Below are positions 41,869-51,037 of a stretch of 64,000 nucleotides of DNA, piece after piece. Made by a program: the position numbers and the translations under genes. How positions within the stretch are numbered: position 1 is the stretch's first letter; the number at the start of each line of letters is the position of its first letter. Source of the DNA: Lentibacillus jeotgali (GTDB lineage: Bacteria > Bacillota > Bacilli > Bacillales > Amphibacillaceae). The notes beneath the pieces were generated by a model, which did not search any database, had not been told where the DNA came from, and was given only the letters and a program-made list of their open reading frames with translations. The stretch is taken from contig NZ_AGAV01000015.1 of the NCBI RefSeq assembly GCF_000224785.1, positions 186,001 through 250,000 of the forward strand. The letters run 5' to 3'.

Positions 41869-42342
41869 TTGGCTTTTCCTATCTTCTTCTTTCTGACATG
41901 GCTTGTCGGTTCCATATTCGCTGTTATGCGGAAAAAACTATCCTTAGTGGAGAACACGTTTGTATTTCTGATCATCCTGATTGTGAGTATTAATTTTTCA
42001 TGGATTATTGCGGATGAGTTAAAATTGATTACAGTTACAAAACAAACACTTCCACACACGGCATATTTGATCAACCGCAGCGTCATTATTCCGGTTCTTA
42101 TTCTAATACAGCTGAATATCTCGATGGCACGTGATTCATTTGGCTGGAAGACGATGATGGTTCTGTTTTCTGTCCTGTTGTTGACTGGCGTAAATTATCT
42201 TATGACTGCTTTGAACATGGTGACATACACTAACTGGAATCTTGGCTTCGATGCCATCTACTTTTTGCTTCTCAATCTGGCTGCATTTTTGGCTTACCGC
42301 ATTATGGAAAAGGCATCTGAGAAAGCGGTGAATCAGACATGA
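41869..42342 (+). CDS. Multi-pass membrane protein, unknown
   Basis: A 157-residue protein with about five hydrophobic segments (FPIFFFLTWLVGSIF, FVFLIILIVSI, IIPVLILIQL, MMVLFSVLLLTG, YFLLLNLAAFLA) and little else. The TTG start is chosen because GGGGGG lies 7-8 bases before it; another TTG 15 bases earlier is possible. The stop overlaps the next ATG as ATGA, so it is co-translated with the CBO0543-family protein. I do not recognise its family. The pair may form one membrane complex. Confidence 0.65.
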   Translation: MAFPIFFFLTWLVGSIFAVMRKKLSLVENTFVFLIILIVSINFSWIIADELKLITVTKQTLPHTAYLINRSVIIPVLILIQLNISMARDSFGWKTMMVLFSVLLLTGVNYLMTALNMVTYTNWNLGFDAIYFLLLNLAAFLAYRIMEKASEKAVNQT

Positions 42343-42848
42343 TGTTATGGGAAACATTTGGTAAAAATGAAATTTATGTTCTGGTGATGCTGATTGTTGC
42401 CTATGCTGCTTTTTTTATATTCCCGAAAAAGATTCCGCGGGACATTACTTTATTGTTTTTAGTTTGGGGGTTTACAATTTCCACATTCTTTGATTTCACC
42501 GTTGGCGGTGGATTAATGGATTTTTACAAAGTTAATGACTCAGATAAGTACGAGTTGACCGATCTTCTCACATATTTTTTGTTTGCCCCGTTCAGTTATT
42601 TCTTTGTTTACTTTTATCACCGCTTTCAGATTGACCGGAAAACAGTCATTTTCTATATATTAGGGTGGGCAATTCTTGGGCTTGTAATGGAACGGGTATC
42701 GAGGTTTATGGAAGTGGTCCATTATCAGAACGGATACAGTATGAAATATTCAGTTGCCGTTTTCCTTGTTACACAGACGATGACCGCACTTTATTATCAA
42801 TGGACTGTCAGAGAACAGAACAGGATGAGGGGTAGCTCCCGCCTTTAA
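42339..42848 (+). CDS. CBO0543-family membrane protein
   Basis: A 169-residue membrane protein with about five hydrophobic helices and conserved polar residues between them (FPKKIPRDI, TFFDFTVGGGLMDFYKVND, LFAPFSYFFVYFYHRF). This layout is typical of the CBO0543 family widespread in Bacillaceae and clostridia. Its function is unknown. It overlaps the upstream membrane gene by four bases. Confidence 0.75.
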   Translation: MMLWETFGKNEIYVLVMLIVAYAAFFIFPKKIPRDITLLFLVWGFTISTFFDFTVGGGLMDFYKVNDSDKYELTDLLTYFLFAPFSYFFVYFYHRFQIDRKTVIFYILGWAILGLVMERVSRFMEVVHYQNGYSMKYSVAVFLVTQTMTALYYQWTVREQNRMRGSSRL

Positions 42849-42932
42849 ATCTTCACCAAATCCTTACACCACATTAACTTCTAATTAACATTCAGGTGAT
42901 ATAGTGGATGTATCATAAGGAGGGAGAATAAT

Positions 42933-43721
42933 ATGAGTATACGCGCCATGTTCATCGATATGGACGGAACACTGCTTACCTCATTGAATGAAATATCACA
43001 GCGTAATGCGGAAGCGATAAACAGACTGAATAATCAGGGTGTGAAGGTTTTTCTGGCGACAGGACGGCAATATGAGATTACGGCGCCATATCATAGGCTG
43101 CTTGGTTTGAAGACACCGATGATTTGCCTGAATGGTGCTTCAATCCATGAAGGGTTCACAGGAAGAGTAGCTCAGATGAAACCTGTTGTCCTTGATGAGG
43201 CACATTTTCATCGTGTCACGAGTGAACTTCCGTGCAACGTCATCGTGCATACCACAGATGGTCTCTATTGCAGTAGGATGTGCAAGGAGGTGGATGTGTG
43301 GACAAAAGAAAGTCATATCCCACCAAAGTATATCGGCGATTTGCGGGATGCGGATTACCGGCGTGCGCTGAAATACACAGTCAAGACCGGCCGTCATGGT
43401 TCGCACATGTCACATTTATTCCGTAACGAAGCGGATGTGATTGACTGGCGAGACGGCTTTGAAATAGTCGCTCCTGGTATTTCCAAATGGTCTGGGATTC
43501 AATCGCTGATCAAGGCATTAGGCATTAATCCTGAAGAAACAGCTGCAATCGGTGATGGCCCAAACGATATTCAAATGCTGCGAAATGCCGGAATTAGTGC
43601 CGCAATGGCTAATGCCGCGCCTGAAGTGAAGGCGGCAGCTGACCATGTCTCTAGCCACCACGAAGAAGATGGTTTGGCTGAATTTATTGAGCGCTATCTT
43701 GTACGGTCATTCGCTATATAA
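42933..43721 (+). CDS. Cof-type HAD-IIB phosphatase
   Basis: A 262-residue cytoplasmic HAD hydrolase with a C2B cap, the group that dephosphorylates sugar phosphates, FMN or pyridoxal phosphate. The catalytic pair is D9/D11 in FIDMDGTLLT. Motif II is ATGRQYE, the motif III lysine is in SKWSGIQSLIKALG, and motif IV is IGDGPNDIQMLRNAG. AAGGAGGG precedes the ATG by 8 bases. The cap segment is slightly short for the family, around 90-190. The substrate is not predictable. It is a single-gene unit. Confidence 0.9.
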   Translation: MSIRAMFIDMDGTLLTSLNEISQRNAEAINRLNNQGVKVFLATGRQYEITAPYHRLLGLKTPMICLNGASIHEGFTGRVAQMKPVVLDEAHFHRVTSELPCNVIVHTTDGLYCSRMCKEVDVWTKESHIPPKYIGDLRDADYRRALKYTVKTGRHGSHMSHLFRNEADVIDWRDGFEIVAPGISKWSGIQSLIKALGINPEETAAIGDGPNDIQMLRNAGISAAMANAAPEVKAAADHVSSHHEEDGLAEFIERYLVRSFAI

Positions 43722-43845
43722 AGCTTGATTGAAAGCACATCTCTGGAAGGTAATCCAACTTGTTTTTTGGCCGCGTGACACTTTTTTAACCCCCGGATAG
43801 GACAACCCCTTTGCTGATAATCTCAGCTGTTATAACCCCTAATCA

Positions 43846-43876
43846 TTAAAAAGGCCCCCCTGTGGATAAGGGAGGC
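43846..43876 (-). terminator. Terminator of the subtilisin gene
   Basis: GCCTCCCT pairs with AGGGGGGC (one mismatch) on the minus strand and is followed by CTTTTTAA. Confidence 0.75.
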
Positions 43877-43890
43877 TCTGTTTTATGAAT

Positions 43891-45096
43891 TTAGTATTTC
43901 ACCGCAGACTCAGAATCTATTAATCCATGTTCGAAGTTAGAGCCGGTACCGCTGATAGGGTTTGCGGTATTTTCAATAGCTGAACGGATTTCGGCATTAT
44001 CTCTGCCCTGTGCAGCTAGAAGTCCAGCCAATCCCGCAACGTGCGGTGATGCCATTGAAGTACCGGACATGTATGCGTAGCCATTGCGTTGTACAGTTGA
44101 GGCGATATCCACGCCGGGAGCGGCTACGTCAACCCAGCTGCCATAATTTGAGAAGCTCGCCAGGTTATTCTGGCTGTCAACGGCAGCAACGGCAATCACA
44201 TTGTCATAAGATGCCGGCTCAAACTGGGTAGACACTCCAGCATTTCCTGCTGCAGCTATAACAACTGATCCTTTATTCCAAGCGTAATTGACGGCATCTT
44301 CCATTGCCTGTGTATCGCAATCACATCCGAGTGATAGGTTGATAACTTCAGCGCCATGGTCTGCCGCGTATCGAATGCCGTCTACGATGTTCGCCAATGA
44401 TCCGCTGCCTTGTGCATCCAGCACTCGTACAGCCAGGATGCTTGATTCAGGCGCCATACCGGCAACTCCTGTACCATTATTCGTTTCGGCCGCAGCTGTG
44501 CCTGCAACATGTGTGCCGTGTCCATTCTGGTCCAGTGGGTCATCGTCGTTCTCAACGAAATCATATCCAAGAATGGTTTTATCGCTCAAATCTTCATGGT
44601 TATAGTCAACACCGGTATCCACCACCGCAATTTCCTGATTGCTGCTTCCGCGTGTAACATCCCATGCATTATTTGTATTTGTTGTAAAAAGTCCATATTG
44701 ATAATCCCGGTTGGCATATGGGTCATTAGGAGACCATGTTGATTCCATCTTATAGTTAGGCTCAGCGTATTCCACATTCGGGTTATTATTCAGTGCCTTT
44801 ACGGCTTTATCCACGTTTCCGACTTCCAATACCTTAAATGATGATTTGACAGGGTCCTTATCGGGAGTAACCTGTGCATTCAGTTCATTTAAAGCAGCAC
44901 CTTTGTTCTGATGAGCTGCATCATCCTCGAATTTGACAATCACCTCTCCCTTTATGTATTCCCCTTGTTCTGCTGTTTGGTTGACTGCTGATGTGTGATC
45001 AGCAATGTCATTTCCTTTGTCAGCGGCTTCTCCTGTTATTGGGCATACTGCGAGCAGAAATGCCAGAGCAGCACCGCTTAGAATTGACTTCTTCAT
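43891..45096 (-). CDS. Secreted subtilisin-like serine protease (S8)
   Basis: A 401-residue preproprotease. The signal peptide covers residues 1-25 (ending GEAA). An I9-type inhibitor propeptide spans about 45-118 (EYIKGEVIVKFEDDA, ending VEYAEPNY). The catalytic domain has D160 (AVVDTGVDYNHEDL), H193 (NGHGTHVAGT), oxyanion N285 (AAAGNAG) and S347 (SGTSMASPHVAG), so it is complete and active. The sequence is closer to thermitase/proteinase types than to subtilisin E. GGGAGG lies 9 bases before the ATG. It degrades extracellular protein. It is a single-gene unit with its own terminator. Confidence 0.95.
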   Translation of the reverse strand: MKKSILSGAALAFLLAVCPITGEAADKGNDIADHTSAVNQTAEQGEYIKGEVIVKFEDDAAHQNKGAALNELNAQVTPDKDPVKSSFKVLEVGNVDKAVKALNNNPNVEYAEPNYKMESTWSPNDPYANRDYQYGLFTTNTNNAWDVTRGSSNQEIAVVDTGVDYNHEDLSDKTILGYDFVENDDDPLDQNGHGTHVAGTAAAETNNGTGVAGMAPESSILAVRVLDAQGSGSLANIVDGIRYAADHGAEVINLSLGCDCDTQAMEDAVNYAWNKGSVVIAAAGNAGVSTQFEPASYDNVIAVAAVDSQNNLASFSNYGSWVDVAAPGVDIASTVQRNGYAYMSGTSMASPHVAGLAGLLAAQGRDNAEIRSAIENTANPISGTGSNFEHGLIDSESAVKY

Positions 45097-45431
45097 GAAT
45101 TCAGTCCTCCCTTTAAAAAAGCTAATGGTAATGTTCGACAGGTTGGAGCATATTCCTGCTGAATCAGACTTGGGAAAGAACAGGTGAAGAAAGCCATTTC
45201 ATAAGGAGTCTTTCGCCCCAGACTTGCATATTTAGGGGCAATTCCCCGTGTGCGCAAGGATGACGTGACAAAATAACAAATGTGCTATCAGGCTTTACAA
45301 GCAGGATGTCCTGGTTGCAGGTCCTGTGTATCATATGTTCTTTTGAGATAATCATCCTAATGCTAGCTTGTTTGGCGATTAGTGAAAGTAAAGGTAAGGG
45401 TAGTGGGCATTTAATTAAACAAAACGAAAAC
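45097..45431. other. Upstream region of the subtilisin gene
   Basis: This 335-base gap should hold the protease promoter, but I could not define -35/-10 boxes with confidence. A 63-codon minus-strand frame at 45164-45355 has no proper RBS and no recognisable content. Confidence 0.4.
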
Positions 45432-45457
45432 AGCTGCTAGTTATTGAAATAGCAGCT
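45432..45457 (-). terminator. Terminator of the SDR gene
   Basis: GCTGCTA pairs perfectly with TAGCAGC. The minus strand continues into TGTTTTCGTTTTG. Confidence 0.7.
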
Positions 45458-45502
45458 TCTTAGTGGGGTATTATAAAGTGAAGCACTCAAGACAGGTGTA
45501 TA

Positions 45503-46420
45503 TCAATCAAAAACCTGCCCGCCATTCACATGGAGCACCTGCCCGGTCACAAAGCGGGAGTCATCGGAAGCCAGATAGACGAACGTTGGGGCTACCTCAA
45601 AGGGCTGTCCCTGCCGATCCATGGGGTTGCCGGCGAGTGGTACCTGGTCAGCTGAGAAACTCGCGGGAATAAGCGGGGTCCAGATGCGGCCCGGAGCTAT
45701 GGCGTTGACGCGGATGCCTTTACTGATCAGGCTGTTGGCAAGCGCACGGGTGAATCCGACGTTGGCACCTTTTGTCGCTGTGTAATCAATCAATTGGTCA
45801 TTGCCGTAAAAGGCAACGACAGACGTTGTATTGATGATCGAACTGCCTTTATTCAAGTGCTTCAGCGCTGCACGGGTTGTGTAAAAGTGTGAATATATAT
45901 TCACTTTAAATGTATCATCAAACTGCTCATCCGTAATATCCTCGAGATTTAACTGCTGGAACTGGATCCCAACATGGTTACAAAGAATATCCAGTTGTCC
46001 AAACGTTTCAACTGTTCTTTCCACAATATCAATGCATTGATGTTTTTCGCGGAGATCGCCCGGCAGTAACAGGCAGCGTTGTCCCAGTTCTTCCACCCGC
46101 TGTTTTGTCCGGTTTGCGTCGTCGTGCTCATCCAAATAAGCAATCGAGACATCCGCACCCTCTTTAGCAAATGCAATGGCAGCTGCTGCGCCTATTCCGC
46201 TGTCACCGCCTGTAATGAGTGCCACTTTTCCTGTCAGTTTTTCGCTGCCTTGTTCATTTGGATTTTCAATTATCGGCCGCGGTACCATAAGACCTTCGAC
46301 CCCTGGCTGCCGGTATTGGCGCTGTTCGGGAACCGTGATGGCGACATCCTCATATTGCGTTATTTTCCCGTAGTTGGGATATAACGGGTATTGCCGCTTA
46401 TGTCTTTTATCTTCAGTCAT
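45503..46420 (-). CDS. General stress-type SDR oxidoreductase (YhdF/YdaD-like)
   Basis: A 305-residue short-chain dehydrogenase with the N-terminal extension typical of B. subtilis YhdF/YdaD ([12 protein letters not shown], then [14 protein letters not shown]). The NAD(P) motif is TGGDSGIG, the active site has S and the pair Y-x3-K in DYTATKGAN, and the C-terminus is [12 protein letters not shown]. The usual NNAG is replaced by CNHVG. AGGAAGGG lies 9 bases before the chosen ATG, which removes 16 residues from the longest frame. Homologues belong to the sigma-B general stress regulon; the substrate is unknown. Confidence 0.88.
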   Translation of the reverse strand: MTEDKRHKRQYPLYPNYGKITQYEDVAITVPEQRQYRQPGVEGLMVPRPIIENPNEQGSEKLTGKVALITGGDSGIGAAAAIAFAKEGADVSIAYLDEHDDANRTKQRVEELGQRCLLLPGDLREKHQCIDIVERTVETFGQLDILCNHVGIQFQQLNLEDITDEQFDDTFKVNIYSHFYTTRAALKHLNKGSSIINTTSVVAFYGNDQLIDYTATKGANVGFTRALANSLISKGIRVNAIAPGRIWTPLIPASFSADQVPLAGNPMDRQGQPFEVAPTFVYLASDDSRFVTGQVLHVNGGQVFD

Positions 46421-46567
46421 CAAATCCAACCCTTCCTGAAAATGAGCTTCAGATTTAAGATATGCCAAATAGTCACCTGCCGTGCTTAGAGTGTCTTCCG
46501 TACAGGCTCAATTGTGAGGGAAATGAATAGGCTAACAGGGAATACGCGCAGGAAGGAGGTCCGTATT

Positions 46568-46741
46568 GTGCACGATTACTACTACAATCCTGAAGTGAGA
46601 TATTTGCTGATTTCTCGCACAGAAGGAAAGGCGAAAGTATTATATGACAATAACCCCAAAAGGTGGTCACTTCCCAAAATTGGACCAAGACCGCCATGTT
46701 ATACCAATCCGCGTTATGAGCCGTATTATCCGGTCATTTAG
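46568..46741 (+). CDS. Small Tyr/Pro-rich hypothetical protein, 57 aa
   Basis: A GTG with AAGGAGG 8 bases upstream opens a 57-residue frame (HDYYYNPEVRYLLISRT, ending NPRYEPYYPVI). It is rich in tyrosine, proline and basic residues, without membrane segments. It lies divergent to the SDR gene and just before the antiporter. Composition is like some spore coat or cortex-associated peptides, but no family is recognised. Confidence 0.5.
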   Translation: MHDYYYNPEVRYLLISRTEGKAKVLYDNNPKRWSLPKIGPRPPCYTNPRYEPYYPVI

Positions 46742-46825
46742 TTTTCTGTTTCAACTATATTCTTTGTTTTAAAGGGAAAAAGTCGGTAAAATAGAAATAG
46801 AATAAGGTTGAAAGGATTTCACTTC

Positions 46826-48331
46826 ATGGCTGACAATATAACATCGTTTGTTTTCCTATTCGCACTCATGCTCCTGGTCGGTGTATTCACAACAAAATTC
46901 TCAGCCCGGCTGGGGTTGCCTTCACTTGTGCTTTTCCTGTTCGTTGGGATGCTGCTCAACGAATTTATTTATTTTGAAAATGTGGAGCTTACCCAGTTCA
47001 TCGGCATCATGGCACTGATTATCATCTTGTTTGAGGGTGGTACACAGACGAAGTGGAATAATATGCGTCCGGTCCTTGCGCCGGCGGGGGTATTAGCGAC
47101 TGTCGGGGTATTGTTAACCTCTGTTATCACCGGATTTGCCGCTTATTATATCCTTGATTTGACCATGCTGGAAGGGATGCTGTTTGGTGCGATTGTAGGT
47201 TCAACCGACGCTGCGGCGGTCTTCTCTGTCCTTGGAAGTAAAAATATTAATAAGCGATTGACGGCTACATTGGAAGCTGAATCAGGAACGAACGATCCAA
47301 TGGCGGTCTTTTTGACAGTTGCTTTTATTGAAATGATTAAAGTTCCGGAAACCACCATCTGGTCTGCGGTCGGCGACTTTTTTATCCAAATGGGTCTTGG
47401 CTTGATTTTTGGTTTGCTGTTTGGCCGGTTAAGTGTATTATTGATCAATAAAATAAGGCTCGACGTCTCCGGCATGTATCCGCTTCTGGCATTAGGGAGT
47501 GCCGTTTTAACGTATGGCGTTACTGATTCTTTGGGCGGCAGCGGATTTTTAGCCGTCTATGTGATGGCAGTCTTAGTCGGCAACAGTGACTTGATGCATA
47601 AGTTCTCCATTGTCCGCTTTAATGAAGGGTTCGCGTGGATGATGCAGATCATCATGTTTATCTTTCTGGGAATGCTCGTCTTCCCGAGTGATTTGTTAAC
47701 GGTCGGCTGGCAGGGGGTTCTGTTAGCGATCATTCTCATGTTTGTTGCCAGACCTGTCGCAACCTTTCTATGTATGATTTTTTTCAAACACAGTGTGAAA
47801 GAGCAGATATTCTTATCCTGGACAGGGCTCAAAGGTGCGGTTCCAATCGTTTTGGCAACTTATCCGCTCATTTCCGAAGTAGAAAATGGCTACATTATCT
47901 TTAATGCCGTCTTTTTCGTTGTCCTGATTTCAGCGCTTGTACAGGGTAGCACACTGTCACCGCTGGCAACAAAACTAGGACTGACGGAGGATGGAACGGA
48001 CTTTGATCCGAGCGGGTTTGAAATGATTCCTTTAGGTAATACGGATTCCGAAATCATTAAACTGCCGATTGGCAAAAAAGCTCCGGTTGTTCACTCAACA
48101 TTAATTGATATTACCCTGCCAAGTGATACATTGGTTGTTGGCATTGTCCGTGAAGAAGAATTGATTACACCGGGCGGCACAACTTCAATTGAAGCCGGGG
48201 ATACACTGTTTGTCCTCAGTGAAAAGGAAAAACGTTCTAAGGTCAGGGAAGTGTTTTTGGGCAAAAAAGCGAAAAAGGAAAAACCGAAGAAGAAAAAATG
48301 GTGGGACATTTTTGGCCGGAAAAAGGACTGA
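46826..48331 (+). CDS. Cation/proton antiporter with C-terminal RCK_C domain (NhaP2/CvrA type)
   Basis: A 501-residue membrane antiporter. About 12 hydrophobic segments occupy residues 1-390. CPA1 signatures include the GSTDAAAVFSVLGSK block near 130 and EAESGTNDPMAVFLTVAF near 153, which holds the ion-binding acidic residues. A TrkA-C (RCK_C) ligand-binding domain lies at about 405-475, followed by a Lys-rich tail. This plan matches K+(Na+)/H+ antiporters NhaP2/CvrA. Small nucleotides such as c-di-AMP may bind the RCK_C part in Firmicutes; that is inference. AAAGGA lies 9 bases before the ATG. Confidence 0.9.
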   Translation: MADNITSFVFLFALMLLVGVFTTKFSARLGLPSLVLFLFVGMLLNEFIYFENVELTQFIGIMALIIILFEGGTQTKWNNMRPVLAPAGVLATVGVLLTSVITGFAAYYILDLTMLEGMLFGAIVGSTDAAAVFSVLGSKNINKRLTATLEAESGTNDPMAVFLTVAFIEMIKVPETTIWSAVGDFFIQMGLGLIFGLLFGRLSVLLINKIRLDVSGMYPLLALGSAVLTYGVTDSLGGSGFLAVYVMAVLVGNSDLMHKFSIVRFNEGFAWMMQIIMFIFLGMLVFPSDLLTVGWQGVLLAIILMFVARPVATFLCMIFFKHSVKEQIFLSWTGLKGAVPIVLATYPLISEVENGYIIFNAVFFVVLISALVQGSTLSPLATKLGLTEDGTDFDPSGFEMIPLGNTDSEIIKLPIGKKAPVVHSTLIDITLPSDTLVVGIVREEELITPGGTTSIEAGDTLFVLSEKEKRSKVREVFLGKKAKKEKPKKKKWWDIFGRKKD

Positions 48332-48355
48332 TCAGAACCGCTGTCTCGACTAATC

Positions 48356-48387
48356 ACTGCTTCCATAAATAGGTGGAAGCAGTTTTT
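48356..48387 (+). terminator. Antiporter terminator
   Basis: CTGCTTCC pairs perfectly with GGAAGCAG, followed by TTTTTGTCTT. The doxX promoter begins directly after. Confidence 0.88.
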
Positions 48388-48390
48388 GTC

Positions 48391-48445
48391 TTGACATTAT
48401 CCTGAATTCATAATATATTAGTTCCGTACTTACAAAAAGTAAGTT
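48391..48445 (+). promoter_or_regulatory. doxX promoter with inverted-repeat operator
   Basis: TTGACA (48391-48396), a 17-base spacer and TATATT (48414-48419) form a near-consensus promoter. Immediately downstream, covering the expected start of transcription, is the inverted repeat ACTTAC-AAAAA-GTAAGT (48428-48444). Such repeats are typical of HxlR/MarR-type thiol or quinone sensors (YodB, CatR, MhqR) that repress doxX-like genes. The regulator is not in the window. Confidence 0.7.
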
Positions 48446-48475
48446 AGTAATAAAAAGTAGGAGGATTTATATATT

Positions 48476-48862
48476 ATGATTCATATCGGTTTATTGATTA
48501 TAAGGTTGGTTCTTGGAATCAGCCTGGCCGGACATGGCGCTCAAAAGCTGTTTGGCTGGTTCGGCGGACATGGAGTAAAAGGGACAGGCGGATTTTTTGA
48601 TTCAATCGGTGTCAAACCAGGTGTACCATTGGCCTTTCTGGTTGGCTTGTTTGAATTTGTCGGTGGACTGCTATTGGCAGCAGGTCTTCTGACATGGCTT
48701 GCAGCTGCTCTTATTGTCATTGTCATGATCGGGGCCATCTTTAAGGTCCATTTGCCGAATGGCTACTTTGCCGATAAAGGCGGCTTTGAATACCCATTTG
48801 TCATCATTGCGATTGTTGTCGGTATTGCCTTAATCGGCCCTGGCGTTTACGCTATTGGATAA
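48476..48862 (+). CDS. DoxX-family membrane protein (CatD/MhqP-like)
   Basis: A 128-residue protein with four membrane helices and the family motifs RLVLGISLAGHGAQKLFGWF, GGFFDSIGVKPGV, and EFVGGLLLAAGL. Bacillus members such as CatD and MhqP are induced by quinones, catechols and thiol stress. AGGAGG lies 10 bases before the ATG. The strong promoter and the operator across its start site support repression that is lifted by electrophiles. Confidence 0.9.
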   Translation: MIHIGLLIIRLVLGISLAGHGAQKLFGWFGGHGVKGTGGFFDSIGVKPGVPLAFLVGLFEFVGGLLLAAGLLTWLAAALIVIVMIGAIFKVHLPNGYFADKGGFEYPFVIIAIVVGIALIGPGVYAIG

Positions 48863-48872
48863 AGTATCAAAA

Positions 48873-48906
48873 GGCGCAATTCCTTTATGGGATTGTGCCA
48901 ATTTTT
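48873..48906 (+). terminator. doxX terminator
   Basis: GGCGCAAT pairs with ATTGTGCC (one G-T), followed by AATTTTTTCG. Confidence 0.8.
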
Positions 48907-48967
48907 TCGTTATAATCACTGGAATATCAGCCAAAATAAGCATACGACACTGAAGGGAGTGATGAGC

Positions 48968-49180
48968 ATGGGCGAACAATCCCGTTTCCGTGGTGGCCAA
49001 AAAGCGCCGAATAATGGCGTTTACATCGAAAAAGGCGAGACAGGTAGCAATGTAGAGGACCCGAGACAAATTGACATGAAAGCAGGCGACAAATTCCCGG
49101 AAAACGCCAATCCGGAACGTGTATGGGTCAATAAACGCGATCTGTCCAGACCGGGCGTCCAGGGAAGAGCCAATGACTGA
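48968..49180 (+). CDS. yjzC: YjzC-family small protein
   Basis: A 70-residue hydrophilic protein with the pattern GEQSRFRGGQKAPNNGVYIE, KAGDKFPENANPERVW, which matches B. subtilis YjzC. AAGGGAG lies 8 bases before this ATG; an ATG 6 bases earlier is too close to the RBS. A TATAAT at 48911-48916 is a likely -10. The function is unknown. Its own terminator follows. Confidence 0.88.
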   Translation: MGEQSRFRGGQKAPNNGVYIEKGETGSNVEDPRQIDMKAGDKFPENANPERVWVNKRDLSRPGVQGRAND

Positions 49181-49219
49181 CGGCGGGAGAGCAGAACGTT
49201 GTTAATACTTACGAATAAG

Positions 49220-49246
49220 CTGCTGGTATCAGACCGGCAGTTTTTT
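49220..49246 (+). terminator. yjzC terminator
   Basis: CTGCTGGT pairs with ACCGGCAG (one G-T), followed by TTTTTT. Confidence 0.85.
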
Positions 49247-49383
49247 AATGTGGTTTTATTAGCTAATAATAAATCAGCGACTACAACAAAAGAAAAGCGG
49301 TATTTTCGATTCTACATCTTTTCATGCTGAATAAGTTAAAGAGTGGGGATTTTTTCGGTATTAAAAAAGAATTGTATGAATGC

Positions 49384-49409
49384 TGAAACTTAATGCGTTT
49401 GTAATCGTA
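49384..49409 (+). promoter_or_regulatory. Sigma-W promoter of floT
   Basis: TGAAAC at 49384-49389 and CGTA at 49406-49409 are separated by exactly 16 bases, the sigma-W consensus. In Bacillus the floT operon is a known sigma-W target induced by envelope stress. Confidence 0.88.
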
Positions 49410-49477
49410 CTGTAATATATAGATCCATTTACATAGCTTGATGGATTGGATTCATTATTTATAAGGGAGCGGATTTT

Positions 49478-50962
49478 TTGTTTCAAGATGCACTATTTTT
49501 AATGATTCTCGCCATTATTGGAGTTGTGGTGGTTGTTGGGGGAGCAATCGCTTTTATTATCTTCAGGCTCCGCTACAAAACAGCAAGCTCCAATGAAGCG
49601 CTCATTGTTACCGGACCGAAACTGGGTGATCCGGAAAAAGAGCGGAATGTTTTCCAGGATGAAAATGGCCGTTCAGTCAAAATCATCCGCGGCGGCGGTT
49701 ACCGTCTCCGTATGTTCCAGACGGCTACACCGATTGACCTGACGTCTTTCCAGCTGCAGGTTGATTCAGAGAAAGCCTATACCAAGGAAGGTATCCCGGT
49801 GCGTGTTGTCAGCACGGCTGTCATCAGTATCGGCAGTGAGCTCGAGATTATGGCAAATTTTGCAGAGAAATTTCTCGGTAAAGAGCAGGATGAGCGGGAA
49901 TCGGAATTAAGGGATGTCTTAAATGGTCATCTGCGTGCGATTATTGCTTCGCTTTCCATTGAAAAGATCTATAACGATTTTAAAGAAGTTAATACGCAGG
50001 TGAAGAAGATTGCTGAGGCGGACCTGAAAGGTATGGGTTTTGAGATCACATCATTTGCTTTGAATGATGTGGAGGATGTTGATGTCGAGAACGGCTACAT
50101 CGATGCCCTAGGACGTCCGCATATTGCCGAAGTACAGAAATTGGCGAACCAGGCAGAATCTGATGCGGAGAAGGAAACCCGCATTTATCAGGCACAGAAC
50201 GACCAGGAGGCACAGGACGAGGAAAACCGTCGTCAAACAGCCATCGCTCAATCCAAAAAGGACAAAGATATTAAAGAAGCTGAATTCCAGAAAGAAACAA
50301 ACCGTGCCAGGGCTAACGCAGAACAAGCTGGAGAACTGGAAAAACAACGCCTTGCCCAGCAGGTGAAGGATGAAGAATTGAAGGTTCAATATATTGAGAA
50401 ACAGCGTGCGGTAGAACTCGAAGAAGAGGAAAATAAACGCCGGCGCTCAATCGCTGATGCGGAAGCCTATAAAACGACCAGAGCAGCTGAAGCAGATGCG
50501 GAGAAAGAACGGATTAAAGGTGAATCTGAAGCTGAAGTTATCCGTCAGCGCGGTATTGCCGAAGCAGAATCCAAAGAACGCATGGCTCAAGCAATGGAGC
50601 AATACGGGGAAGCAGCGATTATGGAAATGCTTATCAACGTTCTGCCCGAATATGCTGAAAAAGTGTCCGCACCGATATCCCAGATTCAGGATATGAAAGT
50701 GATCGATATGGGCGGCAGCGATTCGCAGGGCGGTTCATCAAAAGTCGCCAATAATGTGACCTCAACCATGCTCGGCATTCAGGAATCCTTGAAGGAAACG
50801 ACCGGCATGGATCTGAAAGCGATGCTTGAGAGCTATGTATCCCGCGGAAATGCTGATCATTTTGGCGCCCAGAAGGAAAAATATTATCAGGAAGCTTCAG
50901 CCGCCAAGGGGTCGGATGGAGATGATGACGGCTCAGTAGACAGCGACCATAATGAACAGTAA
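49478..50962 (+). CDS. floT: Flotillin
   Basis: A 494-residue membrane scaffold protein that organises fluid/ordered membrane domains. The N-terminal hydrophobic hairpin (about 5-32) is followed by an SPFH/PHB domain (SSNEALIVTGPKLGDPEKER, GGGYRLRMFQTATPIDL). A long Ala/Glu-rich coiled coil with EA repeats runs through about 215-375. The C-terminus is acidic. The start is TTG with AAGGGAGCGG upstream. It is transcribed from a sigma-W promoter. The usual NfeD partner (YuaF) is not next to it, which differs from the B. subtilis operon. Confidence 0.94.
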   Translation: MFQDALFLMILAIIGVVVVVGGAIAFIIFRLRYKTASSNEALIVTGPKLGDPEKERNVFQDENGRSVKIIRGGGYRLRMFQTATPIDLTSFQLQVDSEKAYTKEGIPVRVVSTAVISIGSELEIMANFAEKFLGKEQDERESELRDVLNGHLRAIIASLSIEKIYNDFKEVNTQVKKIAEADLKGMGFEITSFALNDVEDVDVENGYIDALGRPHIAEVQKLANQAESDAEKETRIYQAQNDQEAQDEENRRQTAIAQSKKDKDIKEAEFQKETNRARANAEQAGELEKQRLAQQVKDEELKVQYIEKQRAVELEEEENKRRRSIADAEAYKTTRAAEADAEKERIKGESEAEVIRQRGIAEAESKERMAQAMEQYGEAAIMEMLINVLPEYAEKVSAPISQIQDMKVIDMGGSDSQGGSSKVANNVTSTMLGIQESLKETTGMDLKAMLESYVSRGNADHFGAQKEKYYQEASAAKGSDGDDDGSVDSDHNEQ

Positions 50963-50991
50963 GGTCCTATCCTGTCATGGCTGAGCACATA

Positions 50992-51037
50992 AAAAACCGG
51001 GGCTTTTACTTAGATAATGGTGAAAGTCGCGGTTTTT
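50992..51037 (+). terminator. floT terminator
   Basis: AAAAACCG-GGCTTT-AC pairs with GT-AAAGTC-CGGTTTTT around an AT-rich loop. Confidence 0.75.

Noticed and set aside
45164-45355. 63-residue minus-strand ORF upstream of the subtilisin gene
   Set aside because: No RBS, no recognisable motif and no conserved look.
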